Assembly: GCA_018223185.1 (NCBI GenBank)
Contig: JAAEYW010000008.1
Location: forward strand, 62,001 to 126,000
Length of the DNA stretch: 64,000 bases
Direction of reading: 5' to 3'
From: Oceanospirillales bacterium
Lineage (GTDB): Bacteria > Pseudomonadota > Gammaproteobacteria > Pseudomonadales > Balneatricaceae
Shown here: piece by piece, positions 26,482 through 38,442 of the stretch
Numbering within the stretch: position 1 is the first letter of the stretch
Layout of the letters: the number at the start of each line of letters is the position of its first letter
The notes under the pieces: model-generated
Databases searched by the model: none
Seen by the model: only the letters and a program-made list of their open reading frames with translations
Told to the model about the DNA's origin: nothing
Position numbers and translations under genes: made by a program

Positions 26482-27513
26482 TTGTCTGACGGCATTTGCA
26501 TCGCGATTGACGCGATGGGCGGGGACTTCGGTCCCCGCGTTGTTATTCCCGCCTCAGTGGACGCTTTAAGGCGTCATCCTCAGCTGACCCTGCAACTGGT
26601 TGGTCAGCAAGCTGTTATCGCACCGTTATTAGCTAAGGTGTTGAGCAAACGTTCTGATAAAGACCTGTTGTCGCGTCTCACAATTATTGATGCTGAGAAC
26701 GTTATAGCCAACGATGAAAGACCCTCTCATGCGTTACGCAAGCGGGCGGACACGTCGATGTTCCGCGCCATCACTCAGGTGGCTGAAGGCAGTGCTCAGG
26801 CGTGCGTGAGTGCAGGAAATACCGGTGCACTGATGGCGTTAGGCCGGTTTACACTGAAGATGCTTCCGGGGATTGATCGTCCGGCAATTATTACAGCTAT
26901 TCCCTCTGTCTGTGGCGTTAGTTATATGCTGGATCTCGGAGCCAATGTCGATTGCAGTGCTGAGCATCTGTTGCAGTTTGCCATCATGGGATCGGTAATG
27001 ACCCGGGCTGTTGAGGCGATCTCAGAGCCGCGTATAGGATTGCTGAATGTCGGAGCCGAGGAGACTAAAGGCAATGAGCAGGTTAAGCTCGCATCTCGTC
27101 TTATCCGTGAGCATGGCGGGCTGAACTACGTTGGCTTTATTGAAGGTGATGATATATTTACCGGCAAGGTGGATGTGGTCGTATGCGATGGTTTTGTCGG
27201 TAATATTGCCTTGAAGAGCAGTGAAGGGGTAGCGCGTCTGATTGGTCGTCAGTTGCGGGTTAGCTTCAGCCGCTCTCTGTTGCGCCGCATGATGGCTGTG
27301 CTTGTGAGTCCTGTGCTTGAGGAGATTCGTGCCCATATTGATCCTGCCCGGCGTAACGGTGCGAGCCTGCTTGGATTGCAGGGTATTGTGGTAAAAAGCC
27401 ACGGTTCTGCAAACCGGAAATGCTTTGGTTATGCCATTGATCAGGCTGTTGCTGAAGTCAGAATGGATGTTCCTGGTAGTATCAATCGTCAGCTTGAGTC
27501 TCAGATCGGCTGA
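26482..27513 (+). CDS. plsX: Phosphate acyltransferase PlsX
   Basis: 343 residues. DAMGGDFGPRVVIPA at the start and NTGALMALG, then CDGFVGNIALKSSEG, identify PlsX, which makes acyl-phosphate from acyl-ACP for phospholipid synthesis. The start is TTG, two bases after the rpmF stop, so translation may be coupled to rpmF. It is a peripheral membrane enzyme. Confidence 0.95.
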   Translation: MSDGICIAIDAMGGDFGPRVVIPASVDALRRHPQLTLQLVGQQAVIAPLLAKVLSKRSDKDLLSRLTIIDAENVIANDERPSHALRKRADTSMFRAITQVAEGSAQACVSAGNTGALMALGRFTLKMLPGIDRPAIITAIPSVCGVSYMLDLGANVDCSAEHLLQFAIMGSVMTRAVEAISEPRIGLLNVGAEETKGNEQVKLASRLIREHGGLNYVGFIEGDDIFTGKVDVVVCDGFVGNIALKSSEGVARLIGRQLRVSFSRSLLRRMMAVLVSPVLEEIRAHIDPARRNGASLLGLQGIVVKSHGSANRKCFGYAIDQAVAEVRMDVPGSINRQLESQIG

Positions 27514-27620
27514 CGTTTCAATAAATATCTGAACACAAAGACAAACGTTTTAATTCATAGCGATTCCTGTAAACTACGACCTTTAAATTGTTATGCGTTT
27601 ATCTGTACATTGAGGTAACA

Positions 27621-28553
27621 ATGCCACAACCCCTCGCTTTTGTTTTCCCCGGTCAGGGCTCTCAGCACCTGGCCATGCTGGCCGAACTGGCCGCAGAACA
27701 CTCTGTTATTCAGGAAGCCTTTGCCGAAGCCTCTGAAGTGCTCGGTTATGATCTCTGGGAGTTAACTCAGAATGGTCCTGAAGCTGATCTGAATCAAACC
27801 GACCGCACTCAGCCTGCTCTGCTTACTGCAGGTGTGGCATTATGGCGTCTCTGGAAGCAACAGGGTGGTGCTATGCCGGCAATGATGGCGGGGCATAGTC
27901 TTGGGGAGTATACCGCTCTGGTCTGTGCCGGTGCGATTGATTTTAAAGATGCAGTGAATCTGGTCAGGCTGCGCGGTGAATTTATGCAGCAGGCGGTTCC
28001 GGCCGGTACTGGTGCAATGGCAGCAATTCTTGGTCTGGCTGATGATGCAATCGAGGCGGCCTGTATTGCGGCGGCAGGTGATGAAGTGGTTTCGCCGGTT
28101 AACTTTAACTGTCCGGGGCAGGTCGTCATTGCCGGCAATAAGGCGGCGGTTGAACGAGCTATTGAAGGCTGCAAAGAGGCTGGCGCGAAGCGGGCTATAC
28201 CTTTGCCGGTCAGTGTTCCTTCGCACTGTGTGCTGATGAAACCAGCGGCAGTGCAGATGGCTGAAGAGTTGAAGAAAATCAATATCAGCATGCCTGAAAT
28301 TACTGTTGTTCAGAACTTTACAGCCAAAGAGCCTGCCAGTGTGGATGAGCTGGTTGAAAACCTGCTGGCGCAGCTTTACAGTCCGGTTCTGTGGACTGAT
28401 TCGGTGCAGAATATGATTCAGCAGGGTATAGAAAGTACTGTTGAGTGTGGTCCTGGTAAGGTTCTTTCTGGTCTGAATAAGAAGGTTCAGCGTACTCTTG
28501 CAGTGGCTGCAATCAATGACCCTGCTGGTCTTGAGAAGGCGCTCAGCGCGTAA
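27621..28553 (+). CDS. fabD: Malonyl-CoA:ACP transacylase FabD
   Basis: 310 residues from ATG 27621 (AGGT site); the track adds 11 upstream residues not in the family. FVFPGQGSQ at the N-terminus, nucleophile Ser in GHSLGEYTAL and His in VPSHC are the conserved residues. It loads malonate on ACP. The gap from plsX is 107 bp, so it may have its own promoter. Confidence 0.95.
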   Translation: MPQPLAFVFPGQGSQHLAMLAELAAEHSVIQEAFAEASEVLGYDLWELTQNGPEADLNQTDRTQPALLTAGVALWRLWKQQGGAMPAMMAGHSLGEYTALVCAGAIDFKDAVNLVRLRGEFMQQAVPAGTGAMAAILGLADDAIEAACIAAAGDEVVSPVNFNCPGQVVIAGNKAAVERAIEGCKEAGAKRAIPLPVSVPSHCVLMKPAAVQMAEELKKINISMPEITVVQNFTAKEPASVDELVENLLAQLYSPVLWTDSVQNMIQQGIESTVECGPGKVLSGLNKKVQRTLAVAAINDPAGLEKALSA

Positions 28554-28576
28554 TCTCTGAATTAAAGGAAAAGAAT

Positions 28577-29320
28577 ATGAGTATCGAAGGCAAGGTTGCA
28601 CTGGTTACGGGTGCTACTCGGGGTATCGGTAAAGCGATCGCGCTTGAGCTGGGTCGTCAGGGTGCTGTCGTTGTTGGAACGGCGACCAGTGACAATGGCG
28701 CAGCTGCTATTGCAGAATATCTTAAAAATGCAGGCGTAAGTGGTACTGGTTTATGTCTTGATGTAGGTTCAAATGAATCCGTTGAAGAAGTGCTGAAAAG
28801 TATTCAGGATCAGTTTGGTGCGGTAACGATCATCGTTAATAATGCTGGCATCACCCGTGATAACATCATGTTACGCATGAAAGAGGACGAGTGGGATTCT
28901 GTTCTGAATACCAATCTCAAATCTGTCTATCGGGTGGTGAAGGGCTGTTTGCGCGGCATGACTAAAGCGCGCTGGGGTCGCATCATCAATGTTTCATCTG
29001 TTGTTGCTTCAATGGGTAACGCTGGCCAGGCAAACTATGCCGCGGCAAAATCAGGCATGGAAGGTTTTAGTCGGGCGCTGGCTCGCGAAGTGGCCTCACG
29101 TAATATCACGGTTAACTGTGTGGCCCCCGGTTTTATCGACACCGATATGACCAGCGGGTTGCCGGAAGAGCACAAGGAAACGCTGCAAAAACAGATCCCG
29201 ATGGGCCGCTTAGGGCAGCCTGAAGAGATCGCTGCTGTTGTTGGTTTTTTAGCCAGCGATGCTGGCGGATATGTCACCGGAGACACGATTCATGTCAACG
29301 GCGGCATGTATATGTCGTAA
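28577..29320 (+). CDS. fabG: 3-oxoacyl-ACP reductase FabG
   Basis: 247 residues. SDR with TGATRGIGKA for NADPH, NNAGITRDN, catalytic Ser in NVSSVV, YAAAK, and the FabG end DTIHVNGGMYMS. It reduces beta-ketoacyl-ACP in elongation. It lies 23 bp after fabD, with an AAAGGA site. Confidence 0.96.
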   Translation: MSIEGKVALVTGATRGIGKAIALELGRQGAVVVGTATSDNGAAAIAEYLKNAGVSGTGLCLDVGSNESVEEVLKSIQDQFGAVTIIVNNAGITRDNIMLRMKEDEWDSVLNTNLKSVYRVVKGCLRGMTKARWGRIINVSSVVASMGNAGQANYAAAKSGMEGFSRALAREVASRNITVNCVAPGFIDTDMTSGLPEEHKETLQKQIPMGRLGQPEEIAAVVGFLASDAGGYVTGDTIHVNGGMYMS

Positions 29321-29480
29321 AGATTTTCCCTAGGGAATTGTTTTTTTTGCAAAAGTGTTGATAATGAGCCGCAGCTCACTGGAGAAATGTCGCCGTCAGG
29401 CTTGATCCATAGCGGCGGATTCTAATAAAATCCCTGTTCACATCTTCGGGTGTGGATGTCGATAAATAATAGGAAGAGTT

Positions 29481-29714
29481 ATGAGCAACATCGAAGAGCG
29501 CGTAAAGAAAATCATTGCTGAACAGCTTGGTGTGAAAGAAGAAGAAGTGACTATTGAAGCTTCTTTCGTTGAAGACCTGGGTGCAGACTCTCTGGACACT
29601 GTAGAGCTGGTTATGGCTCTGGAAGAGGAATTCGAAACTGAAATTCCTGATGAAGAGGCAGAGAAGATCACTACTGTTAAGCTGGCAATCGATTACATTA
29701 ACGCACATCAGTAA
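29481..29714 (+). CDS. acpP: Acyl carrier protein
   Basis: 77 residues, acidic and helical, with the phosphopantetheine Ser in [12 protein letters not shown]. The central carrier of fatty-acid synthesis. A 160-bp gap upstream may hold an extra promoter, as is common for acpP. Followed by a terminator hairpin, so it may be expressed apart from fabF. Confidence 0.98.
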   Translation: MSNIEERVKKIIAEQLGVKEEEVTIEASFVEDLGADSLDTVELVMALEEEFETEIPDEEAEKITTVKLAIDYINAHQ

Positions 29715-29735
29715 TCGACACACCCAGATTACCGA

Positions 29736-29773
29736 GAAGCCGCAACTATAGTGATATAGTGCGGCTTTTCTTT
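29736..29773 (+). terminator. acpP terminator/attenuator
   Basis: Stem AAGCCGCAACTATA / TATAGTGCGGCTT (one bulge) with TTTTCTTTT behind it. It lies between acpP and fabF. Confidence 0.8.
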
Positions 29774-29802
29774 TGTTAGACCGGTAAACCAGGAGGATTT
29801 TG

Positions 29803-31041
29803 ATGTCTCGCAGAAGAGTCGTTGTTACTGGTATGGGGATGCTGACCCCGGTAGGCAGCACTGTCCAGGAGACATGGACCAGTATTCTTAACGGCAAGAG
29901 TGGCGCAGCAGAAATTACCCACTTTGATCCTACGCCGTTTGGTACCCGTTTTTCCGCCTCTGTTAAAGAGTTTGATCTTAGTGCTTATATGAGCCCTAAG
30001 GATGCCCGAAAAATGGACCTGTTTATTCAGTACGGAATGGTTGCTGCTATTCAGGCAGTTGAAGATGCCGGGCTGGATGTGACCGAAGAAAATGCTCCCC
30101 GCATCGGTGTAGCAATTGGTTCAGGGATTGGTGGCTTGCCGATGATTGAGGCGACCCACGATATTCTTAATAAAAGTGGTCCGCGACGGATTTCGCCGTT
30201 TTTTGTGCCCGGTAGTATTATCAATATGATCTCAGGTAATCTGGCGATCAAATATGGTTTCAAAGGGCCAAATATTGCAATCACTACGGCCTGTACAACC
30301 GGTACCCATAATATCGGTTTTGCTGCCCGGATGATTCAGAACAGCGATGCGGATGTGATGATTGCCGGCGGTGCCGAGATGGCAACTACTCCTTTGGGAG
30401 TCGGTGGTTTCTCTGCTGCGCGGGCACTTTCTACCCGTAATGATGATCCTCAGGCTGCCAGCCGGCCATGGGACAGAGACCGCGATGGCTTTGTTCTTGG
30501 AGATGGTGCCGGGGTGATTGTGCTGGAAGAGTACGAAGCCGCTAAGGCCCGTGGTGCAAAAATCTATGCTGAGCTGGTTGGCTTCGGTATGAGTGATGAT
30601 GCTTATCATATGACATCTCCACCGGAAGATGGTGCGGGTGCTGCGATGTCGATGGCAAATGCAATTAAAGATGCGGGGCTTAATCCGGATCAGATTAGTT
30701 ACATTAACGCCCATGGCACATCAACACCTGCGGGAGATATTGCCGAATCCAATGCTGCTAAGCTGGTATTAGGCAATGCTGCTGATAATGTTCGCATGAG
30801 TTCAACCAAATCTATGATCGGCCACTTGTTAGGTGCTGCGGGGGCGGTTGAAGCGATCTTTTCAGTATTGGCAATCCGGGATCAGGTGGCTCCGCCTACC
30901 ATTAACCTGGATAACCCGTCTGAAGGCTGTGACCTGAACTATGTTCCTCATACGGCTCAGGAAACTGAAATTGAGGCTGCGGTATCCAACTCTTTCGGTT
31001 TCGGTGGTACCAACGGTACCCTGGTATTCCGTAAGATCTGA
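29803..31041 (+). CDS. fabF: Beta-ketoacyl-ACP synthase II FabF
   Basis: 412 residues from ATG 29803, with AGGAGG upstream. [13 protein letters not shown] start, active-site Cys in [13 protein letters not shown], His in [11 protein letters not shown] and [11 protein letters not shown], and the end [14 protein letters not shown]. It condenses acyl-ACP with malonyl-ACP and adjusts membrane unsaturation with temperature. Confidence 0.97.
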   Translation: MSRRRVVVTGMGMLTPVGSTVQETWTSILNGKSGAAEITHFDPTPFGTRFSASVKEFDLSAYMSPKDARKMDLFIQYGMVAAIQAVEDAGLDVTEENAPRIGVAIGSGIGGLPMIEATHDILNKSGPRRISPFFVPGSIINMISGNLAIKYGFKGPNIAITTACTTGTHNIGFAARMIQNSDADVMIAGGAEMATTPLGVGGFSAARALSTRNDDPQAASRPWDRDRDGFVLGDGAGVIVLEEYEAAKARGAKIYAELVGFGMSDDAYHMTSPPEDGAGAAMSMANAIKDAGLNPDQISYINAHGTSTPAGDIAESNAAKLVLGNAADNVRMSSTKSMIGHLLGAAGAVEAIFSVLAIRDQVAPPTINLDNPSEGCDLNYVPHTAQETEIEAAVSNSFGFGGTNGTLVFRKI

Positions 31042-31077
31042 GTATACGGGCGCGTACTGTGCGCGCCCGTCCTCCCT

Positions 31078-31935
31078 ATGAGATCCTGTATCCTCATTAA
31101 TGGTTTGTCAGAGCACTCACTTCCGGTCACTGACCGGGGGTTTGCCTATGGGCATGGTCTGTTCGAAACCATCGCCGTTAACCTTTCGGCACCGGTTGCA
31201 TGGCAGGCTCATCTCGACCGCCTCAGAGACGGCGCTAAACGTCTTGCAATCCCTCTGCCTGTCGATATTCAACACCTACTTGAGCAGGATCTGGCAAAGC
31301 TTCTCCGGCTGCAACAGAATGCTCCAGAGCGCCAGGTGCTGAAAATAACCATCACCCGTGGATGTGGTGGGCGTGGATATGCGGTCGATGAGGCTGTTCC
31401 GATCAACAGAATTGTTCAGCTGACCCCCTTTCCTGAATATCCTGATCAGCCATCTCAGATGGGTATTACGGTCACCCAATGTCAGACCCGGCTTGCGTTA
31501 TCGCCTCAGCTGGCTGGTATTAAACATCTCAATCGTCTTGAGCAGGTGCTGGCGCGGGCAGAGTGGAATGATACCCGGATTCGCGAAGGTGTGGTGCTTG
31601 ATAGCGAGGGGTTCCTGGCTGAGGGAACGATGAGTAATCTGTTCTGGTTACAGGGAGGCGTTCTCTATACCCCTCAGCTGGATCGTTGTGGCATTAAAGG
31701 GATTATTCGGCAAAGAGTGATCAGCATTGCTGAGCAGTGCGGGATAGCGGTAAGTGAAGGCTTGTATACACCCGATGCGCTGGCTGATGCTGATGAAATT
31801 TTTGTTTGTAACAGTATTATCGCTATCTGGCCGGTGACCGGATTTATCACGGATCAGAAGCGATACCCTGAATGGTCCATTGGACCGATAACCCGTATGT
31901 TGCAGTCCCGGTTGTTAGCTGAAGGAATTTATTAG
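31078..31935 (+). CDS. pabC: Aminodeoxychorismate lyase PabC
   Basis: 285 residues of the fold-type IV PLP class. DRGFAYGHGLFET is the family start, the PLP Lys is in GIKHLNRLEQVLARAEW, and EGTMSNLFW binds cofactor phosphate. It releases pyruvate to give p-aminobenzoate for folate. Fixed position between fabF and mltG, and it overlaps the mltG start by 1 bp. Confidence 0.92.
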   Translation: MRSCILINGLSEHSLPVTDRGFAYGHGLFETIAVNLSAPVAWQAHLDRLRDGAKRLAIPLPVDIQHLLEQDLAKLLRLQQNAPERQVLKITITRGCGGRGYAVDEAVPINRIVQLTPFPEYPDQPSQMGITVTQCQTRLALSPQLAGIKHLNRLEQVLARAEWNDTRIREGVVLDSEGFLAEGTMSNLFWLQGGVLYTPQLDRCGIKGIIRQRVISIAEQCGIAVSEGLYTPDALADADEIFVCNSIIAIWPVTGFITDQKRYPEWSIGPITRMLQSRLLAEGIY

Positions 31936-32966
31936 TGCGTAAAGTTGTTCTCTCTTTTGTAATAACGCTGGTTGTGGTTATTGCATTTGCCTATGGTGGC
32001 TGGCGTTCATTGCAGTCATATCTCGATACCCCTTTGAATCTGACCCAGCCGCGGATTGTTATGGTTGAGTCGGGAAGTAGCTTTAACCGGGTTGCCGGTC
32101 GGCTCGCTGCTGATGGGGTTATGGAAAAGCCGGATTGGTTTGCGTTTTTTGTTCGCATCAACAAAGCAGGTCATCTCCTGAAAGCGGGCGAGTATGAGTT
32201 GGTTCCCGGTACTACACCACGAACCCTGCTGGCTCAGTTGATTGCAGGAAAAATCATTACATATAATTTCACCATCATAGAAGGCTCTACTTTCAGTCAG
32301 TTACGAGAACAACTTAAAGCGAATGAGCAGATAAAATTCACACTGCAGAATCAGAGTGATGCCCAGTTGATGGCCTCTCTGGGGCTTGAAGGACAACACC
32401 CGGAAGGGATGTTTCTTGCCGACACCTATCAGTTTCACCGGGGTATGAGTGATTTTGATCTTCTCAAACGAGCCAATGCCTTGCTGCTGTCTGAGCTGGA
32501 AAAAGCCTGGCAGGAAAGGGCTAAAGAGTTACCCTACACGTCTGCTTATGAAGCACTTATTATGGCCTCAATCGTGGAAAAAGAGACTGCACTGAGCAGT
32601 GAGAGACCCGCTATTGCAGGTGTTTTTGTTCAACGGCTGCATAAAGGTATGAAGTTACAGACTGATCCCACGGTGATTTACGGTATGGGGGATCGCTATA
32701 AAGGTAATATCCGTCGTGCAGACCTGCGCCGGCCCACTCCTTATAACACGTACGCTATCAACGGCTTGCCTCCTACGCCGATCGCGATGGTGGGGCGGGA
32801 AGCGATTTTGGCTGCTTTGCACCCGGAGAAGGGGGAATGGTTGTACTTTGTGGCAAAAGGAGATGGCAGTCATCAGTTTTCGGCAACCCTGGCAGAGCAT
32901 AACAGGGCGGTTAAGCAGTATCAGTTAAAGCGTCGGAGTGATTATCGCTCCAGTCCGGATCAATAA
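31935..32966 (+). CDS. mltG: Endolytic murein transglycosylase MltG
   Basis: 343 residues. One N-terminal membrane segment (VVLSFVITLVVVIAFAYGG), then a LysM-like part and the YceG catalytic domain with the Glu in SIVEKETAL and LQTDPTVIYG. It cuts nascent glycan strands in the periplasm and sets their length. GTG start overlaps the pabC stop by one base. Confidence 0.95.
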   Translation: MRKVVLSFVITLVVVIAFAYGGWRSLQSYLDTPLNLTQPRIVMVESGSSFNRVAGRLAADGVMEKPDWFAFFVRINKAGHLLKAGEYELVPGTTPRTLLAQLIAGKIITYNFTIIEGSTFSQLREQLKANEQIKFTLQNQSDAQLMASLGLEGQHPEGMFLADTYQFHRGMSDFDLLKRANALLLSELEKAWQERAKELPYTSAYEALIMASIVEKETALSSERPAIAGVFVQRLHKGMKLQTDPTVIYGMGDRYKGNIRRADLRRPTPYNTYAINGLPPTPIAMVGREAILAALHPEKGEWLYFVAKGDGSHQFSATLAEHNRAVKQYQLKRRSDYRSSPDQ

Positions 32967-32993
32967 CTCCGGACCCCTTAAGTATTTGTTTGA

Positions 32994-34662
<1,669 letters not shown>

Positions 34663-34758
34663 CTGGCCTGGCAGGATATACAGCGGCATAAAGCGATAGT
34701 AAGATATAAGCCAGTCTGAATTTAGGATGAAATAAGTACTAGGGAGGCTATACGGCCT

Positions 34759-35109
34759 ATGTCAGTTGTACCCCGCATGAGTCATGGAATTCTCTCCCTG
34801 GCAATTGAGACCAAGGAGGATCTCTATAAATCATATATGCCGTTTATCAAAAATGGCGGGTTATTCATTCCTACTACCCGAACCTATCAGCTTGGCGAAG
34901 AGGTGTTTATGTTGCTGAGTCTGATTGATGAAGACGACAAGATTCCGGTCACCGGGAAGGTTATCTGGGTCACTCCCCGGGCAGCTCAGGGGGGGCGTAT
35001 ACCGGGCATCGGTATTCAGCTGTCTCAGGATGATGCTACGCTGATCTCCAAGATTGAAACCTATATTGCGACACTGCTGAATTCGGGCCGACGCACCAAT
35101 ACGATGTAA
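34759..35109 (+). CDS. pilZ: Type IV pilus PilZ protein
   Basis: 116-residue PilZ-domain protein with FIKNGGLFIPTTR and VTPRAAQGGRIPGIGIQL. This holB-linked class, like Pseudomonas PilZ, is required for type IV pilus function and lacks the full c-di-GMP-binding RxxxR motif; I do not see RxxxR here either. GGGAGG lies upstream at good spacing. The gap from holB is 96 bp. Confidence 0.92.
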   Translation: MSVVPRMSHGILSLAIETKEDLYKSYMPFIKNGGLFIPTTRTYQLGEEVFMLLSLIDEDDKIPVTGKVIWVTPRAAQGGRIPGIGIQLSQDDATLISKIETYIATLLNSGRRTNTM

Positions 35110-35123
35110 TTCTGAGTTACCCC

Positions 35124-35906
35124 ATGTTTGTTGATTCTCACTGCCATCTTGACAGGCTCGACCTGTCAGCCCGTGATAACGGCCTTCAGTCAGTCATTGA
35201 TGCTGCCTCAGATAAAGATGTTTCCCGCATGCTGTGTGTTGCGATCGACCTGCAAACATTGCCAGAGATGCTGGAAATCGTTAAGCAATTCGATAACGTT
35301 TACGCATCCGCCGGGGTTCATCCGCTTCATGTTTCAGACGGGGTGCCTGAGATTGACACGTTGCTCGGTTATGCTGCTGATTCAAACGTGATTGCTCTGG
35401 GTGAAACCGGGCTGGATTATTTTTACCAGAAGGACACAGTCGAGCAGCAACGGGAAAGTTTTGTACACCATCTGAAGGCATCAGCTGAATCGCGCTTGCC
35501 GGTCATTGTGCATACCCGCGATGCCCGTGAAGACACCATCAGCATACTGCGTCGGCATGTTGATACCGGGGTTGCTGGCGTGCTGCACTGTTTTACCGAG
35601 AACTGGGAGATGGCGCAACAGGCGATGGACCTGAATTTCATGATCTCTTTTTCCGGAATTATTACTTTCCGTAATGCTGCTGAGCTCAGGGACGTTGTCC
35701 GTCAGGTGCCGATGGAAAACCTGTTGATTGAAACAGATTCCCCTTATCTGGCCCCGGTGCCCTATCGGGGTAAGTCCAATGAGCCGCAGTATGTTGTTGA
35801 AGTCGCGCAGTGTGTTGCCGATATTAAAGGTCTTCGCATTGAAGAGGTCGCAGAGATAACCAGTAATAACTTCGACCGTATGTTTAATAAAGCGGTCAGC
35901 GGCTGA
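35124..35906 (+). CDS. TatD-family metal-dependent deoxyribonuclease (YcfH-like)
   Basis: 260 residues. Metal ligands in FVDSHCHLDRL, HTRDA, HCFTEN and ETDSPYLAPVP are those of TatD nucleases. The holB-pilZ-tatD order is standard in pseudomonads and their relatives. Likely involved in DNA or damaged-nucleic-acid turnover in the cytoplasm; no export signal. Confidence 0.92.
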   Translation: MFVDSHCHLDRLDLSARDNGLQSVIDAASDKDVSRMLCVAIDLQTLPEMLEIVKQFDNVYASAGVHPLHVSDGVPEIDTLLGYAADSNVIALGETGLDYFYQKDTVEQQRESFVHHLKASAESRLPVIVHTRDAREDTISILRRHVDTGVAGVLHCFTENWEMAQQAMDLNFMISFSGIITFRNAAELRDVVRQVPMENLLIETDSPYLAPVPYRGKSNEPQYVVEVAQCVADIKGLRIEEVAEITSNNFDRMFNKAVSG

Positions 35907-35908
35907 CA

Positions 35909-36817
35909 ATGAGCGGGTCTCCGGTAAGCCCTCCAGTCAGCTACATCGAGCCTTTGTTTCGTCCGCCCAGTGAGGCAAACTCCCTTATTCTTCAGGTGAC
36001 CAATGGTTGCAGCTGGAACCGTTGTACTTTCTGCGAGATGTATATCGATCCTCAGAAGCAATTTAAGCTTAAAAGTGAAACCCTGCTGCTTGATGAGATC
36101 GTTCGCTGTGGTCAGCAATTGTCCGGCGTAAGACGAGTTTTTCTCGGCGATGGTGATGCGATGGTGTTATCGTTCCGGCGCCTGAAAACCATTCTGGAAG
36201 CTATTCGTACCCATCTGCCCGGCGTCACCCGGGTGTCTGCTTATGCTCTGCCGTCCAATCTCAAACATAAAACAGTGGAAGAGCTGCAGTCGCTTCGCGA
36301 CCTGGGTCTGACGCTGATCTACGTGGGCGCTGAGAGTGGCGATGATGAAGTGCTGCGTTGTATCGACAAAGGGGAGACCTTTCAGAGTACAGTTGACGGG
36401 CTGCTTAAAGCCAGACAGGCGGGGATTAAAACATCTGTAATGCTGATCAACGGTCTGGGTGGTGTGCGTATGAGTGAGCAGCATGCCCGGGCATCGGCAA
36501 AACTGATTAACGCGGTTCAGCCCGAGTACCTCGCAACGCTGGTGCTGTTTTCCCGGCGCGGAAACCGGCGTGTCTCAGAAGGGTTTGGTGATGATTTTAC
36601 CCCGCTGAATCAACGCCAGCTGTTTCAGGAGATGGAGATGTTTCTCTCTGATCTAAGGCTTAAGGGCACCATATTTCGCAGCGATCACGCCTCTAACTTC
36701 CTGGTGTTGAAAGGTGTCCTTAACCGGGATCTTGATGCAATGCTTATGCAGCTGCGTACCGCAATTGAAACGCCTGAACGGGTGTTTCTGCGACAGGACT
36801 ATCAGCGCGGTTTATAA
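35909..36817 (+). CDS. Radical SAM protein, CX4CX2C type
   Basis: 302 residues. The cluster motif CSWNRCTFC has four residues between the first two Cys instead of the usual three; it is followed by aromatic EMY and the GGE-like GDGDAM region. A single core domain with a short C-terminal tail and no B12 domain. The substrate is unknown. It starts 2 bp after the tatD stop, so it is co-transcribed and perhaps translationally coupled. Confidence 0.82.
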   Translation: MSGSPVSPPVSYIEPLFRPPSEANSLILQVTNGCSWNRCTFCEMYIDPQKQFKLKSETLLLDEIVRCGQQLSGVRRVFLGDGDAMVLSFRRLKTILEAIRTHLPGVTRVSAYALPSNLKHKTVEELQSLRDLGLTLIYVGAESGDDEVLRCIDKGETFQSTVDGLLKARQAGIKTSVMLINGLGGVRMSEQHARASAKLINAVQPEYLATLVLFSRRGNRRVSEGFGDDFTPLNQRQLFQEMEMFLSDLRLKGTIFRSDHASNFLVLKGVLNRDLDAMLMQLRTAIETPERVFLRQDYQRGL

Positions 36818-37026
36818 GACGCACCTGTCTGTTTATCATCAACGTTGTCAGTATCAATCACGACTACACTGAAGCTCTCAGGCAGACGCATTAACGGTGT
36901 TTTTCCTGTTCAGTGTTCAGCCGGTTACGGGGCCATTCACTGTTCTCTGAACGTCATATGCCTTTGCTAATGTATTTTTGTCTATTCTATGAATAGCACC
37001 TGTAACGACAGGATCAGGCAGGCTGT

Positions 37027-38229
37027 ATGCAAACAGATGGCACAAGATCTTCTCTGAGTCAGATTCCGACAGGGATCTGGATACTCGGTTTTGTCAGCCT
37101 GCTGATGGATGTATCCTCTGAAATGATCCACAGTCTGTTGCCGATGTTTATGGTGACTGCGCTGGGTGCCAGCGCTTTAGAGGTTGGACTAATCGAAGGG
37201 CTGGCCGAATCTATAGCGCTGATTGTCAGGGTTTTCTCCGGCCCTCTGAGTGATTATCTGGGCAGGCGTAAGGGGCTGGTCGTGTTGGGTTACAGTCTGG
37301 CTGCGGTATCGAAGCCAATGTTTGCTATTGCGCCAGGGATCGGAACGTTGTTCTCGGCGCGCATGCTCGACCGGATAGGTAAGGGGATTCGTGGTGCCCC
37401 CCGTGATGCACTTGTGGCTGATATCACCCCGTCGCTGTTGCGCGGGGCTGCGTTTGGCTTGCGACAATCGCTTGATGCTGTGGGAGCCTTTTTCGGGCCG
37501 TTGCTTGCGGTGGCGTTGATGCTGTTGTGGGCCAACGACTTTCGCGCGGTTTTCTGGGTTGCTACCATCCCTGCCTTCGCTGCTGTCGGTTTGCTGGTCT
37601 TCGGCCTGCATGAGTCCGCACCTTGCAGAGATAATCCGCGCAGTAATCCGATTCGCCGGGAGAGTCTTTTACGGCTCAGTCAATCCTATTGGTGGGTCGT
37701 GGCTGTTGGTGCTTTATTTACGCTGGCCCGGTTCAGTGAGGCATTTCTGGTATTGCGGGCCCTGCAAGGGGGAATCCCTGTAGCCCTGGTGCCGCTGGTC
37801 ATGGTGCTCATGAGTCTGATCTATTTTCTTTCAGCATACCCGATTGGCAGGCTGTCTGACCGGATGAACCATAGTAAATTGCTGGCTATTGGTCTTGTCG
37901 TACTAATTGCTGCCGATCTGGTGCTTGCTCTCAATGATCACTGGTTGTTTGTTGTGCTCGGCGTTTCTCTCTGGGGGCTTCATCTGGGGATTACACAAGG
38001 GCTGCTTGCAACAATGGTGGCCAATACGGCACATGCAGACCTGCGTGGCACAGCGTTTGGTCTCTTCAATCTAACCTGCGGTGTTGCCATGTTGCTGGCG
38101 AGCGTTATTGCCGGATTGCTGTGGGATCGCTTCGGTGCATCGGTCACCTTTTATGTCGGGGCAGGGTTCTGTGTGATGACGCTTATTGGTCTGATAGGGA
38201 ATTCGGCCCGGCTAAAAGCAGAAGCCTGA
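37027..38229 (+). CDS. MFS transporter
   Basis: 400 residues with about 12 hydrophobic segments in two halves. The loop 2-3 motif GPLSDYLGRRKG and its counterpart YPIGRLSDRMNHSK in the second half are the MFS gating signatures. RMLDRIGKGIRGAPRDALVAD is typical of a branch of uncharacterised exporters. The substrate is unknown. The upstream 208 bp shows no clear gene. Confidence 0.85.
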   Translation: MQTDGTRSSLSQIPTGIWILGFVSLLMDVSSEMIHSLLPMFMVTALGASALEVGLIEGLAESIALIVRVFSGPLSDYLGRRKGLVVLGYSLAAVSKPMFAIAPGIGTLFSARMLDRIGKGIRGAPRDALVADITPSLLRGAAFGLRQSLDAVGAFFGPLLAVALMLLWANDFRAVFWVATIPAFAAVGLLVFGLHESAPCRDNPRSNPIRRESLLRLSQSYWWVVAVGALFTLARFSEAFLVLRALQGGIPVALVPLVMVLMSLIYFLSAYPIGRLSDRMNHSKLLAIGLVVLIAADLVLALNDHWLFVVLGVSLWGLHLGITQGLLATMVANTAHADLRGTAFGLFNLTCGVAMLLASVIAGLLWDRFGASVTFYVGAGFCVMTLIGLIGNSARLKAEA

Positions 38230-38442
38230 CATGCTGGTTTGTGCTTCCTCAATATTGCACTTTTCGTTGTCGCGTTGGGGTCGTTTTTTGTCAATCTGAC
38301 AGCGAGCCTTTGCTGTATTCTAATGATATATCAATCTGTTATAAATAATCCTCATTGGGTAGTAGTTACATCCGAAACCCATTGATTTATACTTTTGTAT
38401 AAGAGCTTGCTCTCATAAGTATATAACAAAAGGTAATAAACC
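38230..38442. promoter_or_regulatory. Leader region of the malate dehydrogenase gene
   Basis: A dyad-rich segment near the gene: AGAGC-TT-GCTCT nested within ATACTT...AAGTAT (about 38390-38425), plus a T-rich start. Likely promoter/operator sequence; no factor assigned. Confidence 0.35.
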
